NCBI RefSeq assembly: GCF_007860105.1
Contig: NZ_SJPU01000003.1
Coordinates: forward strand, 868,001-932,000
Source of the DNA: Allorhodopirellula heiligendammensis
GTDB taxonomy: Bacteria > Planctomycetota > Planctomycetia > Pirellulales > Pirellulaceae
Reading direction: 5' to 3'
DNA length: 64,000 nt
Position numbers and translations under genes: made by a program. Each line of letters begins with the position of its first letter. Position 1 is the stretch's first letter. The notes beneath the pieces are model-generated. The model was not told where the DNA came from. It worked only from the letters and a program-made list of their open reading frames with translations, and ran no database searches. Below are positions 1 to 9,645 of the stretch, one piece after another.

Positions 1-9
1 GAAGTTCAT
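1..9 (-). CDS. start of the next operon gene (BatA-like?), cut by window edge
   Basis: An ATG at 9-7 (codons M-N-F) opens three bases after the DUF58 stop codon and runs off the left edge. In MoxR-DUF58 operons the next gene usually encodes a membrane-anchored protein with an N-terminal double-transmembrane (BatA-like) domain, and such proteins often begin M-N-F. Only three codons are visible, so the identity is inferred from context alone. Confidence 0.4.
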
Positions 10-12
10 GGG

Positions 13-918
13 CTATCGAGTCCGCCTCACTAGGTAGTCGACCAAGGCACCTGTTGGCGGCTGGTCCGTGGTCAGCTCCAAGCGATCGACGCCCTGGTGT
101 CGGCATACGTCCTCCAGCTCATCGCACCACTGCTCGATCCGGTGGAGGTAATCGCCGCGGATGCTCTCCACATCCGTTGTCACGTCGGCGCTCCCTTCCA
201 TATCTAGCACCCGCACACGACCCTGTTTGGCGAGATAACGCTCGAACGGATCGAGGATATGAAACAAAACAACCTCATGGCCGCGATGCCGCAATTGCTG
301 CAGTCCGCGTTGGATCCCAGCGACGTCGTCGACCATGTCGCTCAACACAATCACGATGCCTCGATGGCGGGCAACCGCAGCGGCCTGCTCGAGCGACTTG
401 GCGAGTTCCGTGACGGGACGCTCGGGCGTCTGCGCCAGCATCCTCAGGCAGTCCTCCCAACGTCCTGGTTTGACCGACGGATCGAGATACTGTCGGACGC
501 CATCGTCCATCAAACCCAAGGCCACAGCATCGCGTTGTTTCAGCGCCAGGAATGCCATCGCGGCAGCGAGTGTGGCGGCATATTCATACTTGGTCATCGC
601 TCCATCAATTTTGCACTGCATCGAACGACTGGCATCGACGAGCAGGTACAGATTTAAATTGGTCTCGGCATCGAATTCTTTGACGTACAGCTTGCGTTGA
701 CGGGCGAATACTTTCCAATTGACGTGCCGCAAATCGTCGCCGGGACCATAGCGACGATGTGACGAGAACTCGACGCTGTAGCCCACGAATGGACTGCGGT
801 GGAGACCCTGCAGAAAACCTTCCACCACACCCCGCGCGCGCAATTCCAACGAACTGAGTCGTGCCAGTTCATCGGGCCGCAGCCAGTTCGGTGCCGTTGT
901 TTGCGGAGAGGATTTCAT
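13..918 (-). CDS. DUF58 domain protein
   Basis: About 301 residues from ATG at 918; a GTG seven codons upstream (939) is the alternative, and neither has a clear Shine-Dalgarno. The family signature RRYGPGDDLRHVNWKVFAR lies near residues 55-73 and is followed by a von Willebrand A-like fold starting LYLLVDASRSM with a MIDAS-like D-x-S-x-S. DUF58 proteins accompany MoxR AAA ATPases and are thought to act in envelope-associated assembly or metal-insertion complexes. It lies 73 bp downstream of the MoxR gene in the same operon. The domain call is firm; the cellular role is not known. Confidence 0.9.
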   Translation of the reverse strand: MKSSPQTTAPNWLRPDELARLSSLELRARGVVEGFLQGLHRSPFVGYSVEFSSHRRYGPGDDLRHVNWKVFARQRKLYVKEFDAETNLNLYLLVDASRSMQCKIDGAMTKYEYAATLAAAMAFLALKQRDAVALGLMDDGVRQYLDPSVKPGRWEDCLRMLAQTPERPVTELAKSLEQAAAVARHRGIVIVLSDMVDDVAGIQRGLQQLRHRGHEVVLFHILDPFERYLAKQGRVRVLDMEGSADVTTDVESIRGDYLHRIEQWCDELEDVCRHQGVDRLELTTDQPPTGALVDYLVRRTR

Positions 919-991
919 GGAGCTAAGCGTGCTTGCCACGTATCGAGTTTTCGTTCTGGTTAAATGTTCATGACGACTTCAAGGCAGCGGA

Positions 992-2038
992 TCATCGACC
1001 CGCTACTTCGTCTTTGACATTCTCTAGCAGCGCATCGACCACGTCATCTGAATCCACATTGTCGGCCCGGCCGTGAAAATTCAGCACCAACCGGTGCCGT
1101 AGGACGGGATGCGCCAGCGCCCGGACGTCTTCGAAGTCGACGTGATAGCGGCCTTCGAGCACGGCGCGAGCTTTCCCTGCGAGGATCAGCGATTGCCCCG
1201 CTCGGGGACTCGCCCCATAGGTGACATACTTGCTAACCATGTCGACACGCGACTGGGAGTCGCCAGAGTTTTTCACCGGTCGGCTGGCGTTGACCAATCG
1301 GGCCGCGTACATGACCACATCGTCCGCCACCGGCACACTCCGGACGATCCCCTGAAGTTTCAAAAGGTCGGCCGACTCCAGCACTGCGGCGGGTGATGAG
1401 ATGTCGGTACCCGTCGTCCCTCGGATGATTTCGGCCTCCTCCTGGACCGTGGGATATCCCACGCGGATGTTGAACATGAAGCGGTCAACCTGGGCCTCTG
1501 GCAAGGGGTAGGTGCCCTCCATCTCAATTGGGTTCTGCGTCGCGACAACGAAGAACGGTGGATCAAGCGAATAGGTCGTATTGCCGATACTCACCTCCCT
1601 TTCCTGCATCGCCTGCAGCAGCGCGGCTTGGGTTTTGGGAGGCGTGCGGTTGATCTCGTCGGCGAGTAAGAAATTGGTAAAGATCGGGCCGGGGACAAAT
1701 TTGAGTCGATACCCACCGCTCTCTAATTCCTCCATCACGTCGGTACCGGTGATGTCCGATGGCATCAGGTCGGGCGTGAACTGAACTCGTTTGAATTTCA
1801 GATCCAAGGTTTGCGACAGCGTCCGGGCCATCAGGGTCTTACCCAGTCCCGGGACACCGTGCAGTAAAACGTGACCTCGACAGAGCAGTGCGAGCAACAG
1901 TAGGTCGACAACATCCTGTTGGCCGACGATGACTTTGGCGACCTCCTCACGCAGTTGCCGTCGCGCTTCACGAAGTTTTTCGACCTCCTCGAGCAGTTGC
2001 TTGTCATGGTTGACGGTCGAGTTCATCGTGGTGCTCAT
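992..2038 (-). CDS. MoxR-family AAA+ ATPase
   Basis: 348 residues. Walker A is GVPGLGKT near residue 63, Walker B is LLADEINR near 126, and a sensor-1 region reads FFVVATQNPIE; the C-terminal lid domain follows, with the usual family length. MoxR ATPases act as chaperones that remodel or load partners, usually VWA-domain proteins such as the DUF58 product encoded next. Its ATG overlaps the stop codon of the EF-hand gene by four bases (ATGA), which implies translational coupling. Confidence 0.95.
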   Translation of the reverse strand: MSTTMNSTVNHDKQLLEEVEKLREARRQLREEVAKVIVGQQDVVDLLLLALLCRGHVLLHGVPGLGKTLMARTLSQTLDLKFKRVQFTPDLMPSDITGTDVMEELESGGYRLKFVPGPIFTNFLLADEINRTPPKTQAALLQAMQEREVSIGNTTYSLDPPFFVVATQNPIEMEGTYPLPEAQVDRFMFNIRVGYPTVQEEAEIIRGTTGTDISSPAAVLESADLLKLQGIVRSVPVADDVVMYAARLVNASRPVKNSGDSQSRVDMVSKYVTYGASPRAGQSLILAGKARAVLEGRYHVDFEDVRALAHPVLRHRLVLNFHGRADNVDSDDVVDALLENVKDEVAGR

Positions 2039-3621
2039 GTTGCATCCTTCGTGGCTTGAGTGGCTTCGGCTTCGTCAATTAAATCGTCGTGATCGGCATC
2101 GGTTTGATGAAACACATCTCGCGGGCCGAGAAACTCGTCCCAGGTCAAGTCGCCGTCTCCATTGCGGTCCATCCGTTGGAACCAAATCGGACCACTCGGC
2201 GGTTTCAGGAATGCCTCAGGCGTATCCATCGTGGGCCGGTCAACGCGTCCGAACAGCCCCACGCCCCCACGTTGAATTTCAATCCGGTATGACTTGGTCA
2301 ATCGCGACGGATTGATCGCAGATTCGTTCCCAGCGACGTTCAGTAATTGAGTTTCACATTGTCGCAGCTCGCGAATTGAGATGCGACCGTCGGCGTTGGT
2401 ATCGAGAATCTGAAAAAAACCATTGCCATTGTCGAGCAATGTCACCTGGCACGTTGTCGATGCGGGTTCGGTGTACTGCTTGACATACGACATCATCTCC
2501 TCGGCAAACACTCGGTCGTCGTCGTCTTGATCCATCGCGTCGAAGAGGTAGCGAGCGAAACGCTGGTGTTCGGCGATTTCGTCGCGGTCGAGGTATCCGT
2601 TGGCATCAACATCGATCGCGTTGAACGTGTCTGCTGCGTTGGCGTTGGCTTCGGCCATGGGGTCTCGATGCCGGTAACTGACGCTGAGCGACAAGCCGCC
2701 GCGTTGCAGGCGGATCAAATCGGATCTCGCTACTTCCACATCAGCTGCATGGGCTGAGACGAGCTGCATGGCGTCGCTGGAGGATTGATGCAAGTCGACC
2801 GTCAAAGACATGTCGGGTTCAGCGGTCGCGAGCCGACTCATCTCTTGCATGCTCAGCTTGCCGTCCTGGTCCACGTCGAGCGACTCGAGCCGCTCTGCCT
2901 TCCAGCCCAATTCGTCAGCGGTGAGGTGGGCATCGCGATCGGTGTCGTACCGGCGAACCAAGCGGGCGGCCAGAATCGGCTCGGTGGCATCGCGAAGCAT
3001 CTCGGAGTGCACCGCCCCAGGGGGTTCGTCAAGGAGAGGGCTAACGAGAGCACCTTGCATGGTCGTCGGTGCGGTGGTCAAGAATTCGTCGAACGTCACG
3101 CATTGATCAAAATCGCTGTCACGCTCGGCGATTCGCGCGGGGGACAACTGCATTTCAACGCGGTCGATCAATCCTGACTCGTCTCGGTCGAGTACGCGAA
3201 AGACACTCAGGTCTTGGTCGGCGAGCGCATTATTTTGGCGGTAGGTTACCAGCTGTCCCGCGGCGCGATCGACCGCCAGTTCGAGGTCTTGAGTTGTGTA
3301 TGGGCGACTCGAGCGTAAGGAGTCGAGGAACTTGTTGCCTTCAAATCTTCGTCCGCTGACGAACAACGGATGCTTTTGAGTTTCAGTGCGACTGAGTTTT
3401 CCATCCTGGTCCGTGTCCAGCGACGCGACCAAGCGAGTCAAATAGTCCGCGCGGGTTTGTTCCAATGTCTTGGCATCGTCCATGATCTGGACACGCAGAT
3501 GTACGGGACCACCGGGTAACAACAACAGCATGTCGTGTCGGCCTGCATCCTCGGCTTGCACGGTTGACGAGCAGACGATCGTCAGGAACATCACGGAAAG
3601 TCGCCGCGGATATCGCATCAT
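2035..3621 (-). CDS. secreted protein with about ten EF-hand motifs
   Basis: 528 residues with an N-terminal signal peptide (about residues 1-23, ending VQA). I count ten loops of the D-x-D-x-D-G type with a Glu at position 12, among them DTDQDGKLSRTE, DVDQDGKLSMQE, DVDANGYLDRDE, DTNADGRISIRE and DRNGDGDLTWDE, spread over the whole chain. It is therefore probably an exported calcium-binding protein. Four-base ATGA overlaps on both sides (with DUF1501 upstream and MoxR downstream) place it inside one operon. Some loops, for example DSDFDQCVTFDE, lack the central Gly and may not bind calcium. No enzymatic domain is visible. Confidence 0.85.
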   Translation of the reverse strand: MMRYPRRLSVMFLTIVCSSTVQAEDAGRHDMLLLLPGGPVHLRVQIMDDAKTLEQTRADYLTRLVASLDTDQDGKLSRTETQKHPLFVSGRRFEGNKFLDSLRSSRPYTTQDLELAVDRAAGQLVTYRQNNALADQDLSVFRVLDRDESGLIDRVEMQLSPARIAERDSDFDQCVTFDEFLTTAPTTMQGALVSPLLDEPPGAVHSEMLRDATEPILAARLVRRYDTDRDAHLTADELGWKAERLESLDVDQDGKLSMQEMSRLATAEPDMSLTVDLHQSSSDAMQLVSAHAADVEVARSDLIRLQRGGLSLSVSYRHRDPMAEANANAADTFNAIDVDANGYLDRDEIAEHQRFARYLFDAMDQDDDDRVFAEEMMSYVKQYTEPASTTCQVTLLDNGNGFFQILDTNADGRISIRELRQCETQLLNVAGNESAINPSRLTKSYRIEIQRGGVGLFGRVDRPTMDTPEAFLKPPSGPIWFQRMDRNGDGDLTWDEFLGPRDVFHQTDADHDDLIDEAEATQATKDAT

Positions 3622-4928
3622 CCCACGAGCTCCTTGATCGGGGTGCCTCCTTCATCGACAATCGGGATCGGCCGATCGCCCAATGAATTACTCGATGATG
3701 ATGAGATACCGATTGATTCCAGCACTGTGGCAAATAGATCTGCGGCACTGACAGGACGATCCTTGACCTCCATCGCATCCGCGGTTGTCTCACCAATCAC
3801 CTGCCCGCCCGCGATCGAGGCACCCGCCAGAGCGACGCTCCAGGCATCGGGGAAATGGTCGCGTCCGCTATTCGGGTTGATCTTGGGGGTGCGCCCAAAC
3901 TCGCCCATCCACACGACCAGGGTCGATTCCAGCAACCCGCGCTGACGCAAGTCGGTGAGCAGTGTTGACCACGCCGGATCGAGCGTGCCGCACATGGATG
4001 TCACCGCCCGGAAATTGTTTAGGTGTGAGTCCCAGCTGGCGTCACCGGTGGCATCGAGCGAGACCTCGACAAAGGGCACTCCCCGTTCGACCAACCGCCG
4101 AGCCAGCAAACAGCCTTGCCCGAACCGACTGCGGCCATACGCATCACGCAGTTCGGCAGGCTCTTCGTCTAAGTTGAAAGCGCCTTCGCCCCGGGTTTCC
4201 ACCATCCGCATCGCTTGGTCGTAGACGGCAGCGTGCTTGAGCGCCGATGCCGATTCCCCAGCCATGCCCGCACGCATCAATTGGAGCAATTGCTGGCGAT
4301 TGTCCAATCCGTCTCGTGGGATGCCGACCGGTTCAAGGTTTTCCACAGTCAAATTCGCACGTGTGGTCGGGTTGTTGCTCGCGCCGGAAACCAGCAGCGG
4401 TGAGTAACGCGGTCCCAAAAAACCGCTCCCTAAATTTCCAAACCGGAAAGGTGCGATCGACACGAAGCCGGGCAACGGTGAGTCATGGGGCGCATTTCGC
4501 TGGGCAACCAACGAGCCGAGAACGGGATATTCGGTCCCACCGCCCATCGGTCGGTAACCGGTCTGCATCAGTTGGGTGGCCCGGCCGTGGTCGCCTTCGC
4601 GCGTTTTCATCGATCGAATCAGAGCGACGTCCCGCATCTGTTTCGCGAGCAGAGGCAGATTGTCGCTCAGTGAGATGCCCGGTACCGCAGTCGCAATGGC
4701 CTTGGTCGGCCCGCCGTTACGATGCCCCGGCTTCGGATCGAGTGTCTCCAGTTGGCTAGGCCCACCCGACATCCAGAGCAGAATGCATGCTTTGGGAGGT
4801 CGTTTGCCGGCAGCAGCGTGAGCCAATCTTGGCAGCCATCCCGAGCAACTCGTCCCCGCCAACGACGCCGCGGCGATTCGCATGATGTCGCGGCGTGAAT
4901 AATGATCGAACTGAAACCTTATCGACAT
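3618..4928 (-). CDS. DUF1501 domain protein
   Basis: 436 residues. The N-terminus carries a Tat-like segment (SRRDIMRIAAASLAGTSCSG) and is followed by the DUF1501 fold, a relative of alkaline phosphatases and sulfatases: WMSGGPSQLETLDPKPG, then RSMKTREGDHGRATQLMQTG, and VVWMGEFGRTPKIN with GRDHFPDAWS. These are the family's usual conserved blocks. DUF1501 genes in planctomycetes are nearly always paired with DUF1549/DUF1553 genes, as here: the upstream gene overlaps it by 10 bp. The substrate is unknown; the pair is commonly presumed to act on polymers outside the cytoplasm. Confidence 0.93.
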   Translation of the reverse strand: MSIRFQFDHYSRRDIMRIAAASLAGTSCSGWLPRLAHAAAGKRPPKACILLWMSGGPSQLETLDPKPGHRNGGPTKAIATAVPGISLSDNLPLLAKQMRDVALIRSMKTREGDHGRATQLMQTGYRPMGGGTEYPVLGSLVAQRNAPHDSPLPGFVSIAPFRFGNLGSGFLGPRYSPLLVSGASNNPTTRANLTVENLEPVGIPRDGLDNRQQLLQLMRAGMAGESASALKHAAVYDQAMRMVETRGEGAFNLDEEPAELRDAYGRSRFGQGCLLARRLVERGVPFVEVSLDATGDASWDSHLNNFRAVTSMCGTLDPAWSTLLTDLRQRGLLESTLVVWMGEFGRTPKINPNSGRDHFPDAWSVALAGASIAGGQVIGETTADAMEVKDRPVSAADLFATVLESIGISSSSSNSLGDRPIPIVDEGGTPIKELVG

Positions 4929-6433
4929 AGCACAAACTCCGGGCTGTTTAACAAGGCCCAGAGAATCTCGCCATAGGCGTGCTCCCGGGCCGTCTCAGTG
5001 GACTGTGTTTCCAAATAGTCGCTCAGCGATGAGAGCTCCGCCGCGGACGGCTCCCGCGTCAACACCGCTAAATACAATGTTTTGATGCGATCCTGCTGAT
5101 TGAAGAAAGGTGAGTCGAGCACGGCGCGGAGCAACCGGCTACGCTCCGAGCTGATCGCGTCACTGGTCATTTTGCCGTTCATCAGCATCAGCGCTTGCGG
5201 AATACCAGCGGCATAGTCTTCAGGAGTCGTGCCGGTTGTTTCGCTCAGTCGGCTGACTAATTGCAGGCGATCGCCGGACCACCGCGACGAGGCAGGATCG
5301 ATCCGACTGACAGGTAAGATCAGAGACTGTTCGAGAGAGTCGAATACCTGCTCGGGACTGATCACTTTCAATGTCCGTGTGAACCTCTGTGACGTAGGTG
5401 CGACTTCACTCGCCGCACTCTCAGCTTGGTACCACGCCGATTTGCATATGGCTGCCGTCAACTGATCCACGCTGAAACCGGTTGCGGCGAACCGCTGACC
5501 GAACTCGTCCAGCACTTCACGTTCGTCTGGCATGGCCAAATCGAGGTTTTCGACATCAGGGAATAACCCACGGCCCACCAAGAGCTGCCAAAAACGATTG
5601 ACCGCCGTTGCCGAAAAGTTCGGATTCGCTGCCGATGTCAGCCAGGCGGCAAACCGCGTTCGCGCTGCTCGTTCAGGTTTCTCGATCGCGGCTGGATCCC
5701 AGAGGAACTTGGCAGCATATTCAGTCCCTTCATACCATATCGATCCAGGCGTCTTCGCTTGCCGCGAAGCGTTCGCAACGTCTCCCACGCGAGGCATGTC
5801 ACCATAGAACGCAGCCAGACCCCAGAAATCAGATTGCTTCCAATCCACGAACGGATGGTCGTGACACTGGGCACATTCCATCCGCACGCCGAGGGCGACC
5901 CGTGAGATGTGAGCGGCATAATTCTCCGGCAGACTCCCCAGTAATTGGTAATAGCCGGACGTGTCCGCACTGGTCAGCCGTCGCATCATTTCGTCAAACG
6001 GTACCTTTCGAGCGAAGGCGTCTTGCAACCAGAGTTCGAGCGTCTCCGGCGCACCGTTCACCGTCGTTCCCGGCGGCAGCAGGACACGGCGCCACTGACG
6101 AGCAAGATTGGCAGCCGCGAGTCGCTGATAGACCTCCGCCCGGGTTCCTTCGCCAAAGACCAATTGATCGATCAACGTGTGCCGACGCCGATCGCCCAAC
6201 GCCTCAAAATCCCGTAGCTCCGAGACACTCGGTACCCGCCCCAATACATCCAGATAGACTCGCCGCGCAAACGTCAGGTCGTCACATCGTGTGGGGAGCG
6301 GACCAAACAATTCCTGGCCGCGTTGATCAAGCCAGGCCGCTAAATCCTCGCCCCGTGAGTCAGCCTGGGCCAGTCGCGAGGAGCCGAGCACACCGCTCAA
6401 GACGACCAGTAGAAGGACTGCCAACGATCGCAT
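4919..6433 (-). CDS. DUF1549/DUF1553 domain protein
   Basis: About 504 residues from ATG at 6433, chosen because AGGAG lies eight bases upstream and a signal peptide (MRSLAVLLLVVLSGVLGSS) starts exactly there; the frame stays open to 6565. DUF1549 follows the signal peptide (FARRVYLDVLGRVPSVSEL), with the c-type-like CAQCHDHPF motif in mid-protein. DUF1553 forms the C-terminal half (FAAWLTSAANPNFSATAVNR, then LGREP-like and NSPEFVLCR). First gene of the operon that continues with DUF1501, EF-hand, MoxR and DUF58. Role inferred only from the DUF1501 partnership. Confidence 0.92.
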   Translation of the reverse strand: MRSLAVLLLVVLSGVLGSSRLAQADSRGEDLAAWLDQRGQELFGPLPTRCDDLTFARRVYLDVLGRVPSVSELRDFEALGDRRRHTLIDQLVFGEGTRAEVYQRLAAANLARQWRRVLLPPGTTVNGAPETLELWLQDAFARKVPFDEMMRRLTSADTSGYYQLLGSLPENYAAHISRVALGVRMECAQCHDHPFVDWKQSDFWGLAAFYGDMPRVGDVANASRQAKTPGSIWYEGTEYAAKFLWDPAAIEKPERAARTRFAAWLTSAANPNFSATAVNRFWQLLVGRGLFPDVENLDLAMPDEREVLDEFGQRFAATGFSVDQLTAAICKSAWYQAESAASEVAPTSQRFTRTLKVISPEQVFDSLEQSLILPVSRIDPASSRWSGDRLQLVSRLSETTGTTPEDYAAGIPQALMLMNGKMTSDAISSERSRLLRAVLDSPFFNQQDRIKTLYLAVLTREPSAAELSSLSDYLETQSTETAREHAYGEILWALLNSPEFVLCR

Positions 6434-6641
6434 GCTTCGCTCTCCTGTCACAGGGATCAACTCATCACGATGGCCAATATAGACATTGTGTCTAAGTAAG
6501 TCAAGCTTTCGTGTCGAGATTCCTGAGCGGCGCTGACCTCGCCGAGACGACAAGCGATTCCGCAAAGGTGTCGGTTGTCATGATACCGTTAAAAAAGGAG
6601 GCGTGACGCGTGTCGTCGCTTTGCGACCTAGGGGCAATGTT

Positions 6642-7565
6642 CTATTGGAGGTGTCCTTCTTCGACCTGAGGTAGATCGTCAAGTGAGTCCAATCCGAGGA
6701 GCACGAGCAGGCGTTCGGCGGGGTAAAATCTGGACACCAGTTTCGGCTTCTTCTTACTCGAGGCCGAGTTTGCGTCTGTGGAGCTGTCTGGCGCAGCGAC
6801 TGGTTCACGTTTCATCTCAATTAGCCGGCGGCGAACCATTTGGTTTAGCAAAGGTCCGCTATCACGACCGCGTTTGTCGGTGCATTCGACGGCGGTGATG
6901 CCCGGTTGGTAGGCGACCATGGCGAGCACCTCGATCGCGGGTTGGGCGAGTTTGGTCTCGCGAACCTTGCCTGTGAACACGTGGCGGATCGATTCAACCT
7001 CCGGTGCAACGACGAGGCGATATCCCGATTCGTCCTCGGCGATTCGGATGCCTTGGCGGTGTTCGCGATAAGAGGCTTGGAGGCGATCGAGGGTTTCGAT
7101 TACTTCCTCGGGGGTCATGCCTCGCATGATCGACGCCAGGCGTGCTGCGGTGATCCCATTGCCATTGGGGTTGCCCACGAACAGCGCCGCTTCGATGATC
7201 GCCTCGGGTGACGCGGCAATCTCTTCTGCTGGCTGCTCGGCGACGTCCGCCTGCCAGGCCTCGTCTGTGTCTGGGGCGTCATCGTCGGGTGCGTCATCGG
7301 TGTTTTGACGGCTGTTAGTTTGAGCTGCAACCAAGTGTTCACGCTGGAGCACTTCGCCGATCTCCAGTCCAACGCCGTGCTCATTGGATTCGCCGTCACC
7401 GACAAGGTGTTGATAGGCCGCCCCGAGTTCCTCAAGTGAGAACGCATCCTCGTCGTCGTCGAAATCCGCGTCAGGGTCGAGTTCCTCATGTTCGAATGGC
7501 TCGCGTTCCTCGCCTGCCACGGCATCGGGATCGGCTGCATTCTCGTCACCGGTTGGATTGCTCAT
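6642..7565 (-). CDS. scpB: segregation and condensation protein B
   Basis: 307 residues. The core (about residues 115-230) matches ScpB: EAIIEAALFVGNPNG, then RLVVAPEVESIRHVFTG and QPAIEVLAMVAYQPG with the two winged-helix domains, and GRDSGPLLNQMVRRRLIE. ScpB binds ScpA and the SMC ATPase in the condensin complex that organises chromosomes for segregation. The first 110 or so residues are an acidic, low-complexity extension, and a Ser/Lys-rich insert lies near residue 260; both are longer than in typical ScpB. The ATG overlaps the upstream sigma-factor stop by four bases. No scpA is visible here. Confidence 0.92.
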   Translation of the reverse strand: MSNPTGDENAADPDAVAGEEREPFEHEELDPDADFDDDEDAFSLEELGAAYQHLVGDGESNEHGVGLEIGEVLQREHLVAAQTNSRQNTDDAPDDDAPDTDEAWQADVAEQPAEEIAASPEAIIEAALFVGNPNGNGITAARLASIMRGMTPEEVIETLDRLQASYREHRQGIRIAEDESGYRLVVAPEVESIRHVFTGKVRETKLAQPAIEVLAMVAYQPGITAVECTDKRGRDSGPLLNQMVRRRLIEMKREPVAAPDSSTDANSASSKKKPKLVSRFYPAERLLVLLGLDSLDDLPQVEEGHLQ

Positions 7566-8167
7566 GTGGCATCGCCTCGGAACTGAGACGCGGTCCAGTC
7601 GGCACGCAATTGTTTCATGCCGCGGTGCAGTAGGCCTGCGACAGCGCCGGTGGTTTTGTCGAGTACCTCGGCCACCTCGGCTAATTTCAGACCTTCGAGG
7701 TAGTGCAGTTCGATCGCTTGGCGTTGGCCTTCAGGCAGTCGTTCTACGGCCGCGGCAAGAGCGGTGACATTCTCGCCGACGACTGCCACCTGGCTCGGCG
7801 TGGCTTGATCGGCCGCTAAGAGTCCCTCCAGCCGCATCGATGACTGGGCGAGTTTCTGTTCCATCGACCGCTCGCGGCGGACATCGCGTTTTTCGCGGTG
7901 CAAATCGCGGTCAAGATGGCAGATTTGCCGTACGAGTATTTGACGCAGCCACGCTCGCAGTTCGGCCTCGGTACCGCCGCGAAACTGATCGATGGCACCG
8001 ACGGCGTTGAGCATCGTCTGTTGGACAATGTCGGAGTCGCCGATCTTGGCTCGGTACGCGGCCCGCATGTGGGTCCGAGCCAGCATTCGCAGATACGGCT
8101 CGTAACGGCCAATCCACTCGGGGTCAGACAGCGATGGCGGGGGATTGGAGGTGGCGTCAGATGACAT
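7562..8167 (-). CDS. ECF-type RNA polymerase sigma factor
   Basis: About 201 residues from ATG at 8167 (a TTG four codons earlier is possible). Region 2 contains IGDSDIVQQTMLNAV and the AELRAWLRQILVRQI core; region 4 contains AAAVERLPEGQRQAIELHYL followed by LAEVAEVLDKTTGAVAGLLH, the recognition helix-turn-helix. The region 2-4 linker is long and charged, as in planctomycete-type ECF factors. It is co-transcribed with scpB through an ATGA overlap. No anti-sigma gene is adjacent, so its control is unknown. Confidence 0.9.
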   Translation of the reverse strand: MSSDATSNPPPSLSDPEWIGRYEPYLRMLARTHMRAAYRAKIGDSDIVQQTMLNAVGAIDQFRGGTEAELRAWLRQILVRQICHLDRDLHREKRDVRRERSMEQKLAQSSMRLEGLLAADQATPSQVAVVGENVTALAAAVERLPEGQRQAIELHYLEGLKLAEVAEVLDKTTGAVAGLLHRGMKQLRADWTASQFRGDAT

Positions 8168-8377
8168 GATAAGACTCAAAAAAGCAACGATTTGAGCAGT
8201 CTGGACGAGGTCCAGGCGGCACCCCTCTATCGTACCACAAACTCCTGCTCGCGAACTGAACTACCACCGATCGGGTCTGGCCCGCTACAGTAAATAGAGC
8301 CGAGCGGCGAAGTTTGCTCGGTACCACTCGTGGCGTCGAGGCAGTCGCTCAGCGAGAACGTCTATACGGAATTCAGC

Positions 8378-9562
8378 ATGGCACGCGAAGCAATCTACCA
8401 ACAATCCGATCCTGAGCGACGCGGTGACGCGTTGGGGGACCACGTGTCGGGTGGGCGAAATCCATCCCATGCGGGGACCGACCGCTCGGCACGCCCCGAT
8501 GCCGGCGCGGCCAGCAAACGCCCCGGTACACTGCCAAATGGAGATTCTCGGGTCCCCGAGGGCCCCGTCTCGGAGGATCCCGAGGGTCAGGTTCCGGGAC
8601 GGTCGGAAGCGGACGGGAGGCTGCGTCCTCGCCGCATGGATGAAATGGTCGGGCAGAAGGATGTGATCGAGCGGCTGAAGATCGCCATTGACGCGGCTCA
8701 GTCCCGCGGCGAGCCACTCGGGCATATCCTCTTCGATGGTCCACCCGGGCTCGGTAAGACGACGTTTGCCACGGTCATTCCGGCCGAGATGAACACCAGC
8801 GTGCAGATGGCAAATGGCGCTGGTCTCCGCGCCCCCAAGGATCTGTTGCCGTATCTCACCAATGTGTCTGAGGGGTCCGTGCTCTTTATCGACGAAATTC
8901 ACCGGGTTCCCAAGGCCGTCGAAGAGTACCTCTATACGGCCATGGAAGACTTTCGAATTGACGTGGTACTGGGCGACGGCGTCAACGCCCGCACGCTCAA
9001 CCTCGAGCTGAAGCCATTCACGCTGATCGGCGCGACGACGCGGGCGGGCATGCTCAGCGCGCCGCTGCGAGATCGCTTTCAAATTCGTGAACATCTCGGT
9101 TGGTATACCCCACAAGAACTTGCCGAAATCGTTCATCGCAACGCGAAGAAACTATCGATCGAGGTCGACGACGCGTCCGCCTCCGTGATCGCAGATCGGT
9201 CCCGCAGCACGCCCCGACTGGCTAATAATCGCCTGCTCTGGGTGCGTGACTATGCCCAGAGCAAAGCGGGGGGGAAGGTCGACCGGGAGATTACCCGCGC
9301 CGCGTTGGACATGATCGGGATCGATCACCTCGGACTCGACAAGCAGGACCGAAATTATCTCGACACGCTGATGCGGGTGTTTTTGGGTGGTCCTGCTGGG
9401 CTCGATGCGATTGCGCACACCATGAATGTCAGCGGCGACACGCTCGAGGACGAAGTCGAGCCGTTTTTACTCCGCAGTGAACTGCTCGTTCGCACCCGTC
9501 GCGGTCGACTGGCGACGCCCAACGCCTACGAGCATATGCGTCGTCCGCTGCCAGCGAGTTGA
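8378..9562 (+). CDS. ruvB: Holliday junction branch-migration helicase RuvB
   Basis: 394 residues from ATG at 8378 (an in-frame GTG lies at 8330). The RuvB ATPase is complete: RRMDEMVGQKDVIERL, Walker A DGPPGLGKTTFA, Walker B VLFIDEIHRVPK, sensor 1 IGATTRAGMLSAPLRDRF, and the C-terminal winged helix (DEVEPFLLRSELLVRTRRGR). RuvB hexamers drive branch migration with RuvA during recombination and repair. An N-terminal extension of about 80 residues, polar and Pro/Gly-rich, precedes the domain. One substitution is notable: the residue after GKT-TFA is followed by VIPAEMN, slightly different from the usual family sequence. Neighbours are not ruvA or ruvC. Confidence 0.95.
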   Translation: MAREAIYQQSDPERRGDALGDHVSGGRNPSHAGTDRSARPDAGAASKRPGTLPNGDSRVPEGPVSEDPEGQVPGRSEADGRLRPRRMDEMVGQKDVIERLKIAIDAAQSRGEPLGHILFDGPPGLGKTTFATVIPAEMNTSVQMANGAGLRAPKDLLPYLTNVSEGSVLFIDEIHRVPKAVEEYLYTAMEDFRIDVVLGDGVNARTLNLELKPFTLIGATTRAGMLSAPLRDRFQIREHLGWYTPQELAEIVHRNAKKLSIEVDDASASVIADRSRSTPRLANNRLLWVRDYAQSKAGGKVDREITRAALDMIGIDHLGLDKQDRNYLDTLMRVFLGGPAGLDAIAHTMNVSGDTLEDEVEPFLLRSELLVRTRRGRLATPNAYEHMRRPLPAS

Positions 9563-9645
9563 ACGCTGATCGGCTGGCTGAATGGAACGTGCTGAGTAGA
9601 AAGTGTCTCGAAATCCGCTGGCGGGATCGGCGAGCCGCGGCAAGA

